This document shows, in pieces, positions 15,590 through 23,562 of a DNA stretch of 37,382 nucleotides. How positions within the stretch are numbered: the first letter of the stretch is position 1; each line of letters starts with the position of its first letter. The DNA is from Candidatus Pullilachnospira intestinigallinarum (GTDB lineage: Bacteria > Bacillota > Clostridia > Lachnospirales > Lachnospiraceae). The notes under the pieces were generated by a model. It was not told the origin of the DNA, did not search any database, and saw only the letters and a list, made by a program, of their open reading frames with translations. The stretch lies in contig DVIN01000025.1 of assembly GCA_018711275.1 (NCBI GenBank), positions 1 to 37,382 of the forward strand. The letters run 5' to 3'. The translations under genes and the position numbers were made by a program.

Positions 15590-16531
15590 ATGATACAACC
15601 TTTCAACTGTGTGGATGAATATTATATTTCGCCGGAGCGAACCGTTCTCACCGGGCAGCAGCTTCATATTCCGGGCGTGCGGATGCTGGCCTGGCATACA
15701 GCCCGCCATGCGCTTTCGCCGCTTCCCTGGCATTATCACAGGAACGCCTTTGAGTTTTCCCTGCTGATGGAAGGAAGCCTGGCCTTTTCCACCAGGGAGC
15801 GTACTTATCCCTTCTCCGGCGGAGAGGTGCTGGTTTCCTGGCCGGACGAAGTACACAGCAGCGAAGGATCCCCGCTGAATTTCGGGGAACTTTACTGGTT
15901 CCAGCTGGATATCAGCAGTCCGGAGAAATTTCTGTTTCTGGAAGAGGAAGCGGCCCGGAAGCTGATGGGGCAGCTGTATGGGCTCCCCCACCATGTGATC
16001 CGTCTGAAGGACAAGGAGACGGGACAGCTTCTGAAAAATGCCTTTTCCCTGGCAGCCACCGGAAGTGACCCTGCAGCCACCGCCAGCTGCCTGGTGACTT
16101 TTCTTCATATGCTCCTGCTGTCCGCAAAGAAGGATGCGCCCCGGCTGACGCCGGATATTGAATCGTCTCTGACGTATATCCGGGAACATCTTTCCCGGCG
16201 GCTGTCCCTGGAAACGCTGGCCGCCAGCTGCGGACTCTCCGTTTCCCGTTACAAGAAAAAGTTCCGGGATCAGATGGGGATTACTCCCCGGAATTATATC
16301 AACCGGGAAAAAATCCAGGCCTCCCGGAAGCTATTGCTTTCAGGCCTGAGCGTCACCGAGACCGCCATGCGGATGGGCTTCGATACCAGCAGCTATTTTG
16401 CCAACGTTTTCCGCCGCTACATGGCGCTCTCTCCCACCGAATATGTAATCAGCTGCAAAAACGGGGGCCAGGACACACCTTCTGCCGGGGAGAAACCCCT
16501 TTCACAGACAACATCAAAACCAACGAACTGA
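15590..16531 (+). CDS. AraC-family transcriptional regulator
   Basis: A 313-residue regulator with an N-terminal cupin-like sensing domain (LPWHYHRNAFEFSLLMEGSLAF, PFSGGEVLVSWPDEVHSS) and a C-terminal double HTH. The first helix pair is RLSLETLAASCGLSVSRYKKKFRDQMGITPRNYINREKI; the second is SVTETAMRMGFDTSSYFANVFRRYMALSPTEY. The HYH segment and its position suggest a small-molecule or sugar ligand, which cannot be named. It is divergent from the URO-D gene and directly upstream of the Nudix gene. GAGG stands 8 nt before the ATG. Confidence 0.93.
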   Translation: MIQPFNCVDEYYISPERTVLTGQQLHIPGVRMLAWHTARHALSPLPWHYHRNAFEFSLLMEGSLAFSTRERTYPFSGGEVLVSWPDEVHSSEGSPLNFGELYWFQLDISSPEKFLFLEEEAARKLMGQLYGLPHHVIRLKDKETGQLLKNAFSLAATGSDPAATASCLVTFLHMLLLSAKKDAPRLTPDIESSLTYIREHLSRRLSLETLAASCGLSVSRYKKKFRDQMGITPRNYINREKIQASRKLLLSGLSVTETAMRMGFDTSSYFANVFRRYMALSPTEYVISCKNGGQDTPSAGEKPLSQTTSKPTN

Positions 16532-16534
16532 CAA

Positions 16535-16608
16535 TATGGCCATCCGGCCAAAAGGAGGAAATCCCGCAGGGGGATACCTCTATGGCCATTCGGCCAAAAA
16601 GGAGGAAA
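16535..16608 (+). repeat. Duplicated leader with two ribosome sites before the Nudix gene
   Basis: TATGGCCATCCGGCC plus AAAAGGAGGAAA at 16535-16561 recurs with small changes at 16581-16608. The second copy places AGGAGG directly before the Nudix ATG; the first copy's AGGAGG has no good start behind it. GGCC-ATYC-GGCC in each copy can form a short hairpin. Confidence 0.85.
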
Positions 16609-16609
16609 G

Positions 16610-17230
16610 ATGGAAGTAAATAACCAGTGGCTCAGCTGGGCCGTAGAGCTGCAGAGCCTGGCCCAGGCGGGTCTGACTTACGGAAAAGATGTTTATGACA
16701 GGGAACGGTATGAACGGATCCGGGAGATCGCGGCTGAGATAATGGCCTGTAAAACAGGGCTTACCATGGAAAAAGTCCGGGATCTGTTCTGCAATGAATC
16801 CGGCTATCAGACGCCGAAGCTGGATACCCGGGCGGCCATTTTTGAGAATGACCGGATTCTTCTGGTGAAAGAAAACAACGGGAAATGGTCACTGCCCGGC
16901 GGATGGGTGGACGTCAATGTGTCGGTGAAGGAGAATGCCATCAAAGAGGTGAAGGAGGAAGCGGGACTGGATGTGACCGCGGACAGAATCATCGCCGTCC
17001 AGGATCTGGCAAAGCACAACCCTTCGCTGCATCCTTACGGCATCTGCAAAATTTTCGTCCTGTGCACTGCATTGGGCGGCCACTTTCAGCCCAATATCGA
17101 AACCATAGAATCCAGCTGGTTCGCCGAGGACTGTCTTCCGGAGCTTTCCGAGGAGAAGAATACCGATGAGCAGATCCGTATGTGCTTTGCCGCCGCCCGC
17201 AGCGAACACTGGGAAACCGTATTTGACTGA
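16610..17230 (+). CDS. Nudix hydrolase
   Basis: A 206-residue protein. Residues about 1-65 form a helical N-terminal domain (WLSWAVELQSLAQAGLTYGKDVYDRERYERIREIAAEIMA), as in the Nudix_N hydrolases of ADP-ribose or nucleotide-sugar type. The Nudix box is GGWVDVNVSVKENAIKEVKEEAGL, with KE in place of the usual RE at the start of the REUxEE segment. WSLPGGW precedes it. The substrate is not evident. The gene follows AraC by 78 bp and may be co-transcribed with it. Confidence 0.92.
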   Translation: MEVNNQWLSWAVELQSLAQAGLTYGKDVYDRERYERIREIAAEIMACKTGLTMEKVRDLFCNESGYQTPKLDTRAAIFENDRILLVKENNGKWSLPGGWVDVNVSVKENAIKEVKEEAGLDVTADRIIAVQDLAKHNPSLHPYGICKIFVLCTALGGHFQPNIETIESSWFAEDCLPELSEEKNTDEQIRMCFAAARSEHWETVFD

Positions 17231-17297
17231 AACAACAGCCCCTGCCACAGCAGTATCCGGCGGAAAACATACGGACAGTAACATACATAAAAAACCG

Positions 17298-17335
17298 AAC
17301 GATCCGGGAGACGGCTTCACCTCTCCCGGATCGTT
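17298..17335. terminator. Terminator between the Nudix and MFS genes, probably bidirectional
   Basis: AACGATCCGGGAGA (17298-17311) and TCTCCCGGATCGTT (17322-17335) make a perfect 14-bp stem. On the minus strand it is followed by a T6 run, so it best serves the MFS gene; on the plus strand only a short T-run follows. Confidence 0.85.
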
Positions 17336-17417
17336 TCCTGTCATGCGATATCAGTTTTGCAAAACACCTTTTCCAGCGGAATATCTTTTCCATCTGTATA
17401 AGCGAAATCGGCGTCAG

Positions 17418-18665
17418 CTATTTCGCGGAAGCCATTTCCGTCCTGTCTGCCTTGATGAACAGCAGAAATCCCGCCAGGAACATGAAGGCCAGCGCTCCCA
17501 CGCCCAGATTAGTGCTTCCGGTAATCTGACTCACCACGGACACCAGCATGGTTCCCATGAAGGAAGCTCCTTTGCCGCAGATATCATAGATGCCGAAATA
17601 TTCTCCCGATTTGTCAGCCGGAATGATTTTTGCGAAATAGGACCGGGACATGGACTGGATAGCCCCCTGAAACAGTCCCACGCAGACCGCCAGAATCCAG
17701 AACTGATACTGTTCTCTCAGCCCCAGCGCATACAGCGCCACACAGAAATACGCTCCGATACAGATCAGCATCAGCCGCGCCACCGGCGCCTTGCGGGAAA
17801 GCTTTCCGAACGTCAGCGCCGCAGGGAAAGCCACCACCTGGGTCAGAAGAAGCGCCAGCAGCAGGCCGGTGGTGTCCAGTCCCAGAGCGGTTCCATAGGC
17901 CGTGGCCATATCGATGATGGTATACACACCGTCAATATAAAAGAAAAAGGCAATCAGGAAATACAGAACCTTCCGTTCTTTTCCCAGATCGGAAAATACA
18001 CCTGCCAGTCTTCTGGCGCAGGCACGGACAGGATGCTGGCTGGCCTCCTGATAATATACCTGATGGTATGAAGTAAGAAGCGGCACCGTCAACAGCAGCC
18101 ACCAGGCCGCCACCAGCAAAAACGCGATTCCCATGGCCAGTTCCATGGTGATTCCCAGATTCTCATAAAACAGCACCAGCAGCAGGCTCAGAATAAACGG
18201 AATGCAGCTGCCGATATACCCCCAGGCATAGCCTCTGGCGGAAACTTCGTCCATCCGGTCCTCCGGAGCAATGTCCGTCAGCATGGAATCATAAACCACC
18301 AGACTTAAAGAATACGCGGACTTTGCGATCACAAAAAGCACCAGGAACCACAGCCAGGACTGCATAAAGCCCAGGGCCACACAGCCGATGGCGCCCACCA
18401 GCAGCGATCCCAGAAATACTTTTTTCTTCCAGCCCTTCAAATCAGAGGCCGTTCCCAGGGTGGGCCCCAAAATGGCCACCAGAATGGTGGACAGGGACAC
18501 CGCATAGCCCCAGTAGGCCAGATAGTCCACATCCGAGATTCCGGCGTTTCCGGCCAGATAATTGAAATAAATGGGCATGATGGTGGATACCAGCAGAGTA
18601 AACGCGGAATTTCCCACATCGTACAGCACCCATTTCTTTTCCAGTGCGTTCATCTTAAATTTCAT
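17418..18665 (-). CDS. MFS transporter of the UMF1 (Atg22-like) type
   Basis: A 415-residue membrane protein with about 12 hydrophobic segments. KKWVLYDVGNSAFTLLVSTIMPIYF at the N-terminus and GPTLGTASDLKGWKKK between helices 2 and 3 are UMF1-family hallmarks. VVYDSMLTDIAPEDRMDEVSARGYAWGYIGS and SYFAKIIPADKSGEYFGIYDICGKGASF complete the signature. The family is named after yeast Atg22, a vacuolar amino-acid effluxer; the bacterial substrate is not known. The frame opens at 18719, but the ATG at 18663-18665 with GAGGAAGG upstream is the natural start. Confidence 0.92.
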   Translation of the reverse strand: MKFKMNALEKKWVLYDVGNSAFTLLVSTIMPIYFNYLAGNAGISDVDYLAYWGYAVSLSTILVAILGPTLGTASDLKGWKKKVFLGSLLVGAIGCVALGFMQSWLWFLVLFVIAKSAYSLSLVVYDSMLTDIAPEDRMDEVSARGYAWGYIGSCIPFILSLLLVLFYENLGITMELAMGIAFLLVAAWWLLLTVPLLTSYHQVYYQEASQHPVRACARRLAGVFSDLGKERKVLYFLIAFFFYIDGVYTIIDMATAYGTALGLDTTGLLLALLLTQVVAFPAALTFGKLSRKAPVARLMLICIGAYFCVALYALGLREQYQFWILAVCVGLFQGAIQSMSRSYFAKIIPADKSGEYFGIYDICGKGASFMGTMLVSVVSQITGSTNLGVGALAFMFLAGFLLFIKADRTEMASAK

Positions 18666-18737
18666 ATACTTCCTTCCTCTCATTTTATTGCTGCAGGATT
18701 TTTGACTTCCCGCAGGCATCGAGCCGGGCGGATATGT

Positions 18738-19400
18738 TCAGCACAGCTTGCTCCCGTTGGCATGGAGTTTGAACCGGCATCCCAGCTTTTCCGCTGCCCG
18801 CCTGCACATCAGCATCCGTTTCAGGAAAATCTCAAAATAATCCATCACGCTGCAGATGGAATCATCCAGCTCCAGATTCATCTGAATAATCTTTTTTTCC
18901 CGGTCCACCACCAGCTTCGACGAAAGGGCCGCATAGTTGACCCGGTCATGAATGTCAAAGTTGGCGGGATTGGGATTCTGCACCCGGTTACGGCGCACAT
19001 CGGTTTTGTCAGCCAGAATCAGGGCGGCGGAAACCTCGTCCACCGCCGTTCCTGTGGCCTCATCGTGATGCCCGATGGCGGTGGTCACCGTGAGAATCTT
19101 TTTCAGTTCCATCCCCCGGTTCTGCAGAATCTGGTAGGCCAGGATGGCGCCCGTGTGGGCGTGGTCATGGCGGTTGATACTGTTGCCGATGTCATGCATA
19201 TAGCCGGCGATCCTTGCCAGCTCCACCTTCTGGGGCTTATACCCCAGCTGTTCCAGAATATTTCCCGCCTCGGCGGCCACCTTTGCCGCATGCTTTCTGG
19301 AATGCTCCGTATAGCCCAGTTCCTTTAAAATTTCATTTCCTTTCTCGATCAGAAGATTGATCTCCTCATCTTCCCGGATTTTTCTGTAATCCAGTTTCAT
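18738..19400 (-). CDS. HD-domain phosphohydrolase
   Basis: A 220-residue metal-dependent phosphohydrolase. The metal ligands are the His of EHSRKHAAKV, HD in GYMHDIGNS, HDHAH, IGHHDE and the Asp of LILADKTDVRR. The C-terminal region (NYAALSSKLVVDREKKIIQMNLELDDSICSVMDYFEIFLKRM) is typical of short HD proteins in clostridia. The substrate is unknown. The ATG at 19398-19400 follows AGGAAA. It is 22 bp downstream of the PhoH gene, likely one unit with it. Confidence 0.9.
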   Translation of the reverse strand: MKLDYRKIREDEEINLLIEKGNEILKELGYTEHSRKHAAKVAAEAGNILEQLGYKPQKVELARIAGYMHDIGNSINRHDHAHTGAILAYQILQNRGMELKKILTVTTAIGHHDEATGTAVDEVSAALILADKTDVRRNRVQNPNPANFDIHDRVNYAALSSKLVVDREKKIIQMNLELDDSICSVMDYFEIFLKRMLMCRRAAEKLGCRFKLHANGSKLC

Positions 19401-19422
19401 AGATCTGTTTCCTGCTTTCTCT

Positions 19423-20796
19423 TTATAATCTTTGAATAGCGTCCATGGCCAGCGAAGAACGTTCACACTCCTGGGCTGTCATGGTGATCTGCCAGCACAG
19501 CGGACTCCCCTTCATGTGCTCGGAGGCATAGGACAGTCCGTTGGTCCGTTCATCCAGAAACGGACGGTCAATCTGATTGGGATCCCCCAGCAGAATGATC
19601 TTTGTGTCTTTCCCCGCCCGGGTGATAATCCCCTTGATCTGATTGGGCGTGGTATTCTGCGCCTCATCGATGATCAGATACGTCTTGATAATGGAGCGTC
19701 CCCGGATAAAATTCAGCGCTTCCGCCTGGATCAGCCCCCTGGAAAAGATTTCTTCGATCTTGTCCTGAAGCTCCGCTTCATTTCCGAATCGTTCCTCCTC
19801 ACTGGAGTCGATCAGCTGTTCCAGATTGTCGATCACCGGGCGCATCAGCGGAGAAATCTTCTCCTGTTCATCTCCCGGCAGAAAACCGATATCCGAATCG
19901 AACTGGGCGTTGGGCCGGCACACCAGAATTCTCCGGTATTCTCCCGTGGGATGATTCAGCAGTTTTTCCAGCCCCACTGCCAGGGAATAGAACGTCTTAC
20001 TGGTACCCGCCATTCCTTTTACGATCACCAGCGGGGCCTTGCATGCCGGCTGCATCAGCGCTTCCTGAAGAAAATACTGGCCGGCATTTCTGGGAGTAAT
20101 CCCGTAGGGCTGGCATTTCCGGTATTCCAGTTTCCGGATCACGCCTTTTTCCACTCTGCCCAGATGGGTCTTTTTCGGTGACTGATCCGCCTGCAAAATC
20201 ACAAACTGATTTTCCGTAAGCTGTGGGGTCATACGCTGACCGTCCTCTTCCACCTGATAGACCTCTTCCACCGGAACGCCTTTCTTTTTGAAATCCTTAA
20301 ACAGTTCCTCCGGCACGTATACCTGGCATCTGCCGGTGTACTGCTGCTCCTGCTCCAGCACCTGCTCCGCCATAAAATCTTCCGCCGCCAGTCCCAGCAG
20401 CTGGGCCTTCAGCCGGAGAAGAAGATCCTTCGTCACAAGGATCACCTGGGTTCCCATGGTTTGGGAAAGCCCCAGACACACCTTCAGTATACGATTGTCC
20501 ATGGTAGAATCCGGAAGATCCTCCGGCAGCTTCACATCCACAAAATTCTTCTCCACCCGGAGAACGCCTCCGGCCAAAAGCCTGACGCCCTCCAGCAGAT
20601 TGCCCCTCTGACGGAGCTGCTCCAGATAGCGGATCACCTTCCGGGCGTTGGCCCCCCGCTCTCCCTCGGCTTTTTTCAGGCCGTCCAGTTCCTCAATCAC
20701 CGCCAGCGGCAGGACAATCTGGTTATCCTCAAAACATTCCGGCGCGTAAGGCGCCTGGATCAGAACATTGGTGTCAATCACATATACTTTGCTCAT
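19423..20796 (-). CDS. PIN-PhoH family ATPase
   Basis: A 457-residue fusion. Residues about 1-130 are a PIN nuclease domain: VYVIDTNVLIQAP, LPLAVIEELDGLKK, STMDNRILKVC and ILVTKDLLLRLKA carry the acidic residues. Residues about 220-455 are the PhoH ATPase. Its Walker A reads VIVKGMAGTSKTFYSLA, with Ser where GTGKT is usual, and its Walker B is TYLIIDEAQNTTPNQ, followed by ILLGDPNQIDRPFLDERTNGL. PhoH2-like proteins are described as RNA-unwinding and cleaving enzymes. The ATG at 20794-20796 follows CAGGAGGG; the longer frame to 20931 only overlaps the next gene. Confidence 0.94.
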   Translation of the reverse strand: MSKVYVIDTNVLIQAPYAPECFEDNQIVLPLAVIEELDGLKKAEGERGANARKVIRYLEQLRQRGNLLEGVRLLAGGVLRVEKNFVDVKLPEDLPDSTMDNRILKVCLGLSQTMGTQVILVTKDLLLRLKAQLLGLAAEDFMAEQVLEQEQQYTGRCQVYVPEELFKDFKKKGVPVEEVYQVEEDGQRMTPQLTENQFVILQADQSPKKTHLGRVEKGVIRKLEYRKCQPYGITPRNAGQYFLQEALMQPACKAPLVIVKGMAGTSKTFYSLAVGLEKLLNHPTGEYRRILVCRPNAQFDSDIGFLPGDEQEKISPLMRPVIDNLEQLIDSSEEERFGNEAELQDKIEEIFSRGLIQAEALNFIRGRSIIKTYLIIDEAQNTTPNQIKGIITRAGKDTKIILLGDPNQIDRPFLDERTNGLSYASEHMKGSPLCWQITMTAQECERSSLAMDAIQRL

Positions 20797-20908
20797 ATGG
20801 TGTATCCCTCCTGATTTTCCATTTATTTTACAGTGGAAATTTAAAGTCTGAGCAATACCCCATATAAAATCTGTGTTAAATCCATCCGGACAGGATATCA
20901 GCCTGCAG

Positions 20909-21745
20909 TCATAGCGGCCCTTTAAGCGCATATTTCTTTTTGGCCTTCTGCACTTTGATCATCCGCTCGGCAGATTCGGAGCCCATCTGCTCCGACAGCG
21001 CCAGGATCAGGCCGTCCACCAGCGCCACCGGAACTGCGTTGGAATGAAATTCATCTTCCTCCCCTCTCCAGACATACAGGTTCACATCGCCCCGCTCCCG
21101 GGCGGAAGCGTGAAACCGGCTGGTAAACAGGAGGGTGCGGTAACCGGCACTCCGGGCGTAATCCAGGATGATTTTTCCTTCCGCGGAGATTTTGGAATAT
21201 CCGAAGAGAATCACCAGATCCTTCTCACCCGCATGGACAATTCCCTCCACCACCTCCGTGCCTCCCGACGGGATCAGCGACACATCAAAGCCCAGACGGC
21301 GGAGCCGGAAAAACAGAAGCTGGCCGGTGGCCGCGGAAGCATTCTTGGCGTGGATATAGATGCGTCTGGCTGTGCGGATACTCTCCACTGCCCGATTAAA
21401 CTCCTCCGCGTCCAGATTTTCCAGGGTTTTTTCCATACATTCCTGCTGAAACGCAAACCAGGCGTCCAGATCAAAGCCCTGGTTTTTCATCAGCGTCCCC
21501 GCCAGTTTTCTGGCGGCCCCCTGATCTGCCTTCTGCCGGATCACCGCATTTTTCATATCCTTAAAATCCCGGTAGCCGATATGGCGGGCAAACCGGGAAA
21601 TGGTGGCCTCCGACACCTGCAGCCGCTGTGCCAGCTGCCCGATGCTCATAAAGAGAAATTCCTCGGTGCTGTTTTCGATAAATTCTCTGATTTTCAGATC
21701 GGATTTTGTATATCGGATCTCCGTGTTTTTCACTGTCAGTACCAT
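20909..21745 (-). CDS. MurR/RpiR-family transcriptional regulator
   Basis: A 278-residue regulator. The N-terminal HTH_6 domain is SIGQLAQRLQVSEATISRFARHIGYRDFKDMKNAV. The C-terminal SIS domain has IYIHAKNASAATGQLLFFRLRRLGFDV and VILFGYSKISAEGKIILDYARSAGY, a phosphosugar-binding fold. It probably senses a sugar phosphate. The ATG at 21743-21745 with GGGAGG gives MVLTV as the start. A TATAAT (21769-21774) without a clear -35 box lies upstream. It is downstream of the PHP and ECF genes and probably regulates them. Confidence 0.93.
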   Translation of the reverse strand: MVLTVKNTEIRYTKSDLKIREFIENSTEEFLFMSIGQLAQRLQVSEATISRFARHIGYRDFKDMKNAVIRQKADQGAARKLAGTLMKNQGFDLDAWFAFQQECMEKTLENLDAEEFNRAVESIRTARRIYIHAKNASAATGQLLFFRLRRLGFDVSLIPSGGTEVVEGIVHAGEKDLVILFGYSKISAEGKIILDYARSAGYRTLLFTSRFHASARERGDVNLYVWRGEEDEFHSNAVPVALVDGLILALSEQMGSESAERMIKVQKAKKKYALKGPL

Positions 21746-21785
21746 GCTGTTTCCTCCCATATGAACTTATTATAACGTAAATAAG

Positions 21786-21832
21786 CCCGGCATACTACAA
21801 AAAACTGAAAAGTTCTCTGCAAGTATGCCGGG
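21786..21832 (-). terminator. Hairpin after the PHP gene
   Basis: CCCGGCATACT (21786-21796) and AGTATGCCGGG (21822-21832) are perfect 11-bp arms around a 25-nt loop that itself holds AACT-GAAA-AGTT. On the minus strand TTATTT follows. It may end the ECF-PHP transcript ahead of the RpiR gene. Confidence 0.65.
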
Positions 21833-21848
21833 TAATGAACTTTACGGT

Positions 21849-22640
21849 TCAGCCTTCCTCCGTCAGCACCGACACATAGTTCCCCCCTGCCGCATGGATC
21901 TCCTTCAGTGCCCGTTTCAGAAGTCCTGCCGTTTTCACCTGAAAAGCCGCATGGTCAGACACCTGGATGGTATAATGTCCTGCCTTCATCTCCTCATAAA
22001 GAGTTTTCACGGTACGGATTTCCTCCGGAAAGGCAGTACGGATACAGCCGTACTGCACTGCCTGATGGGTATCGCTGCCGCTCACCACGGGAATCTGCAG
22101 ACGCGTCCCCAGGGCGCAGGTCAGACGCTCCGTCTGCTCCCTGTCCTCCGCCACATCCTTTCCGTTGAGATCCACAAAGTCAAAACGGCGAAGCTGATCT
22201 TCGGGAAGGGAAGGAATGTTTCCGCCGGCCCGGAAAGGATGGGCCGCCCCCACGATCACCTCATATTCATCAAACAGATCTCTCAGTTTTTCAAAGGGCA
22301 GAAATCGCCCCTTCTCCTTATAAGGTTCCAGCCGCCGGTTCAGCTCCATGATCTCCTCGGGTGTACCGATGGAAAGCACATGGCCGCTTTCCGCGATGTC
22401 TGTCTCCATTCCTGCGAAAATCCGCAGCCCGGAGGGCGCAACCAGCGTATCCCCCTCCCGGTCACAGGTCGTTTTCAGGTAACCGTACAGCTCATCAAAC
22501 TGCAGCGTATTGAAATGTTCCGTCAGACACAGGGCATCCAGCCCGGCTTTTTTCGCCTCGCCGAACAGCCAGTCTGTATAGACGGTGGAAAACGGCAGTT
22601 TTTTGGCCAGTTTTCCATGGGTGTGAAAATCAATGTACAC
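21849..22640 (-). CDS. PHP-domain phosphoesterase
   Basis: A 263-residue PHP-family metal-dependent hydrolase. The ligand motifs are all present: YIDFHTHG at the start, LCLTEHF, GMETDIAESGH, VIVGAAHPFR and VSGSDTHQ. Family members remove phosphate from histidinol phosphate, nucleotides or sugar phosphates. The start is a GTG (22638-22640) 7 nt after AGGAGG. It follows the EcfT gene by 84 bp, which hold a 6-bp hairpin (ACGGGC/GCCCGT, 22661-22677). In this operon it may dephosphorylate the imported compound or a derived phosphate; this is inference. Confidence 0.88.
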   Translation of the reverse strand: MYIDFHTHGKLAKKLPFSTVYTDWLFGEAKKAGLDALCLTEHFNTLQFDELYGYLKTTCDREGDTLVAPSGLRIFAGMETDIAESGHVLSIGTPEEIMELNRRLEPYKEKGRFLPFEKLRDLFDEYEVIVGAAHPFRAGGNIPSLPEDQLRRFDFVDLNGKDVAEDREQTERLTCALGTRLQIPVVSGSDTHQAVQYGCIRTAFPEEIRTVKTLYEEMKAGHYTIQVSDHAAFQVKTAGLLKRALKEIHAAGGNYVSVLTEEG

Positions 22641-22724
22641 GTTATCGCCTCCTGCTACATACGGGCTTTGGGCCCGTGCTCTCTCCGTTTCTTCCGCTGC
22701 CGTCGGACAAACGGAATCTTTCGA

Positions 22725-23561
22725 TTACATCAGAGTTCCCACCAGAGCGGCTGCCGCCGTCCCCAGCACCGAAACAGCCACAAACAGAAAATCATCCCCT
22801 GTGACCTTCAGGGAGGACAGCTTCATTTTCTTCACTTCCCGGTTCACAGCCGCATACCGGTACCCTTTGATTTCCAGTGCCTCCACGGTGGTCCGGGAAC
22901 GTTTCGCGGTGTTCAGCATCAGCGGATAAAAGGAATGGATAATGATCTTGATCTGGTAAATCAGATACCGCACCTTTCCAGTGAATGTCCGGTTATCCGG
23001 GGCATTTCCCCGCAGCCGGTAGGAAAGCAGCACATTCTGAAATTCCTCCATCAGCATGGGGAGCATCCGGTACGCATAGGAAATGGAAAAGGACAGCCGC
23101 TCCGGACATCCGAACCACATCAGTCCGTTGGAGAGCCGGTCCGGGTCCAGCCCGGAAAATACGGTGATGGAGGCCAGGGAAACGGTGGCCACCTTCAGGG
23201 TCAGCACCAGCAGCGGCAGGATGGTCTCTCCATTGCCTCCAAACAGCAGAGAGGCCAGGAACAGGTAGCCCGTCTGGGAAAAGACACCCACAAGAAACAG
23301 CAGCAGCACCAGTCCCGCCACCCGGGCCATCAGGGTGGTGACTGTTACAATCAGAAAACACCCCAGAAGAAATGGCAGACTGCTGACAAACCAGGGTGCC
23401 AGCGCGAAAAACACATACCACACCAGAAGAACTCTGGGATCTCTGGCGGCGATAAAGGTGTCGTCATTGCCGTAAGCATTTTTCAGCACCTGGTTCCGCA
23501 GAAAATCCATGGACAGTTTATCCAGCACACTGTCCGAAAGCTTTCTCATCATCTTTTCCAT
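22725..23561 (-). CDS. ECF transporter transmembrane component T
   Basis: A 278-residue membrane protein with about five to six helices. The coupling helices carry YRLRGNAPD and VEALEIKGYRY, in the positions of the paired short basic/Gly motifs by which EcfT binds the ATPases. AARDPRVLLVWYVFFALAPWF is typical of the N-terminus. The frame opens at a TTG, but the ATG at 23559-23561, 9 nt after GGAGGAG, is preferred. One base separates it from the stop of the ATPase gene, so translation is coupled. Confidence 0.88.
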   Translation of the reverse strand: MEKMMRKLSDSVLDKLSMDFLRNQVLKNAYGNDDTFIAARDPRVLLVWYVFFALAPWFVSSLPFLLGCFLIVTVTTLMARVAGLVLLLFLVGVFSQTGYLFLASLLFGGNGETILPLLVLTLKVATVSLASITVFSGLDPDRLSNGLMWFGCPERLSFSISYAYRMLPMLMEEFQNVLLSYRLRGNAPDNRTFTGKVRYLIYQIKIIIHSFYPLMLNTAKRSRTTVEALEIKGYRYAAVNREVKKMKLSSLKVTGDDFLFVAVSVLGTAAAALVGTLM

Positions 23562-23562
23562 C

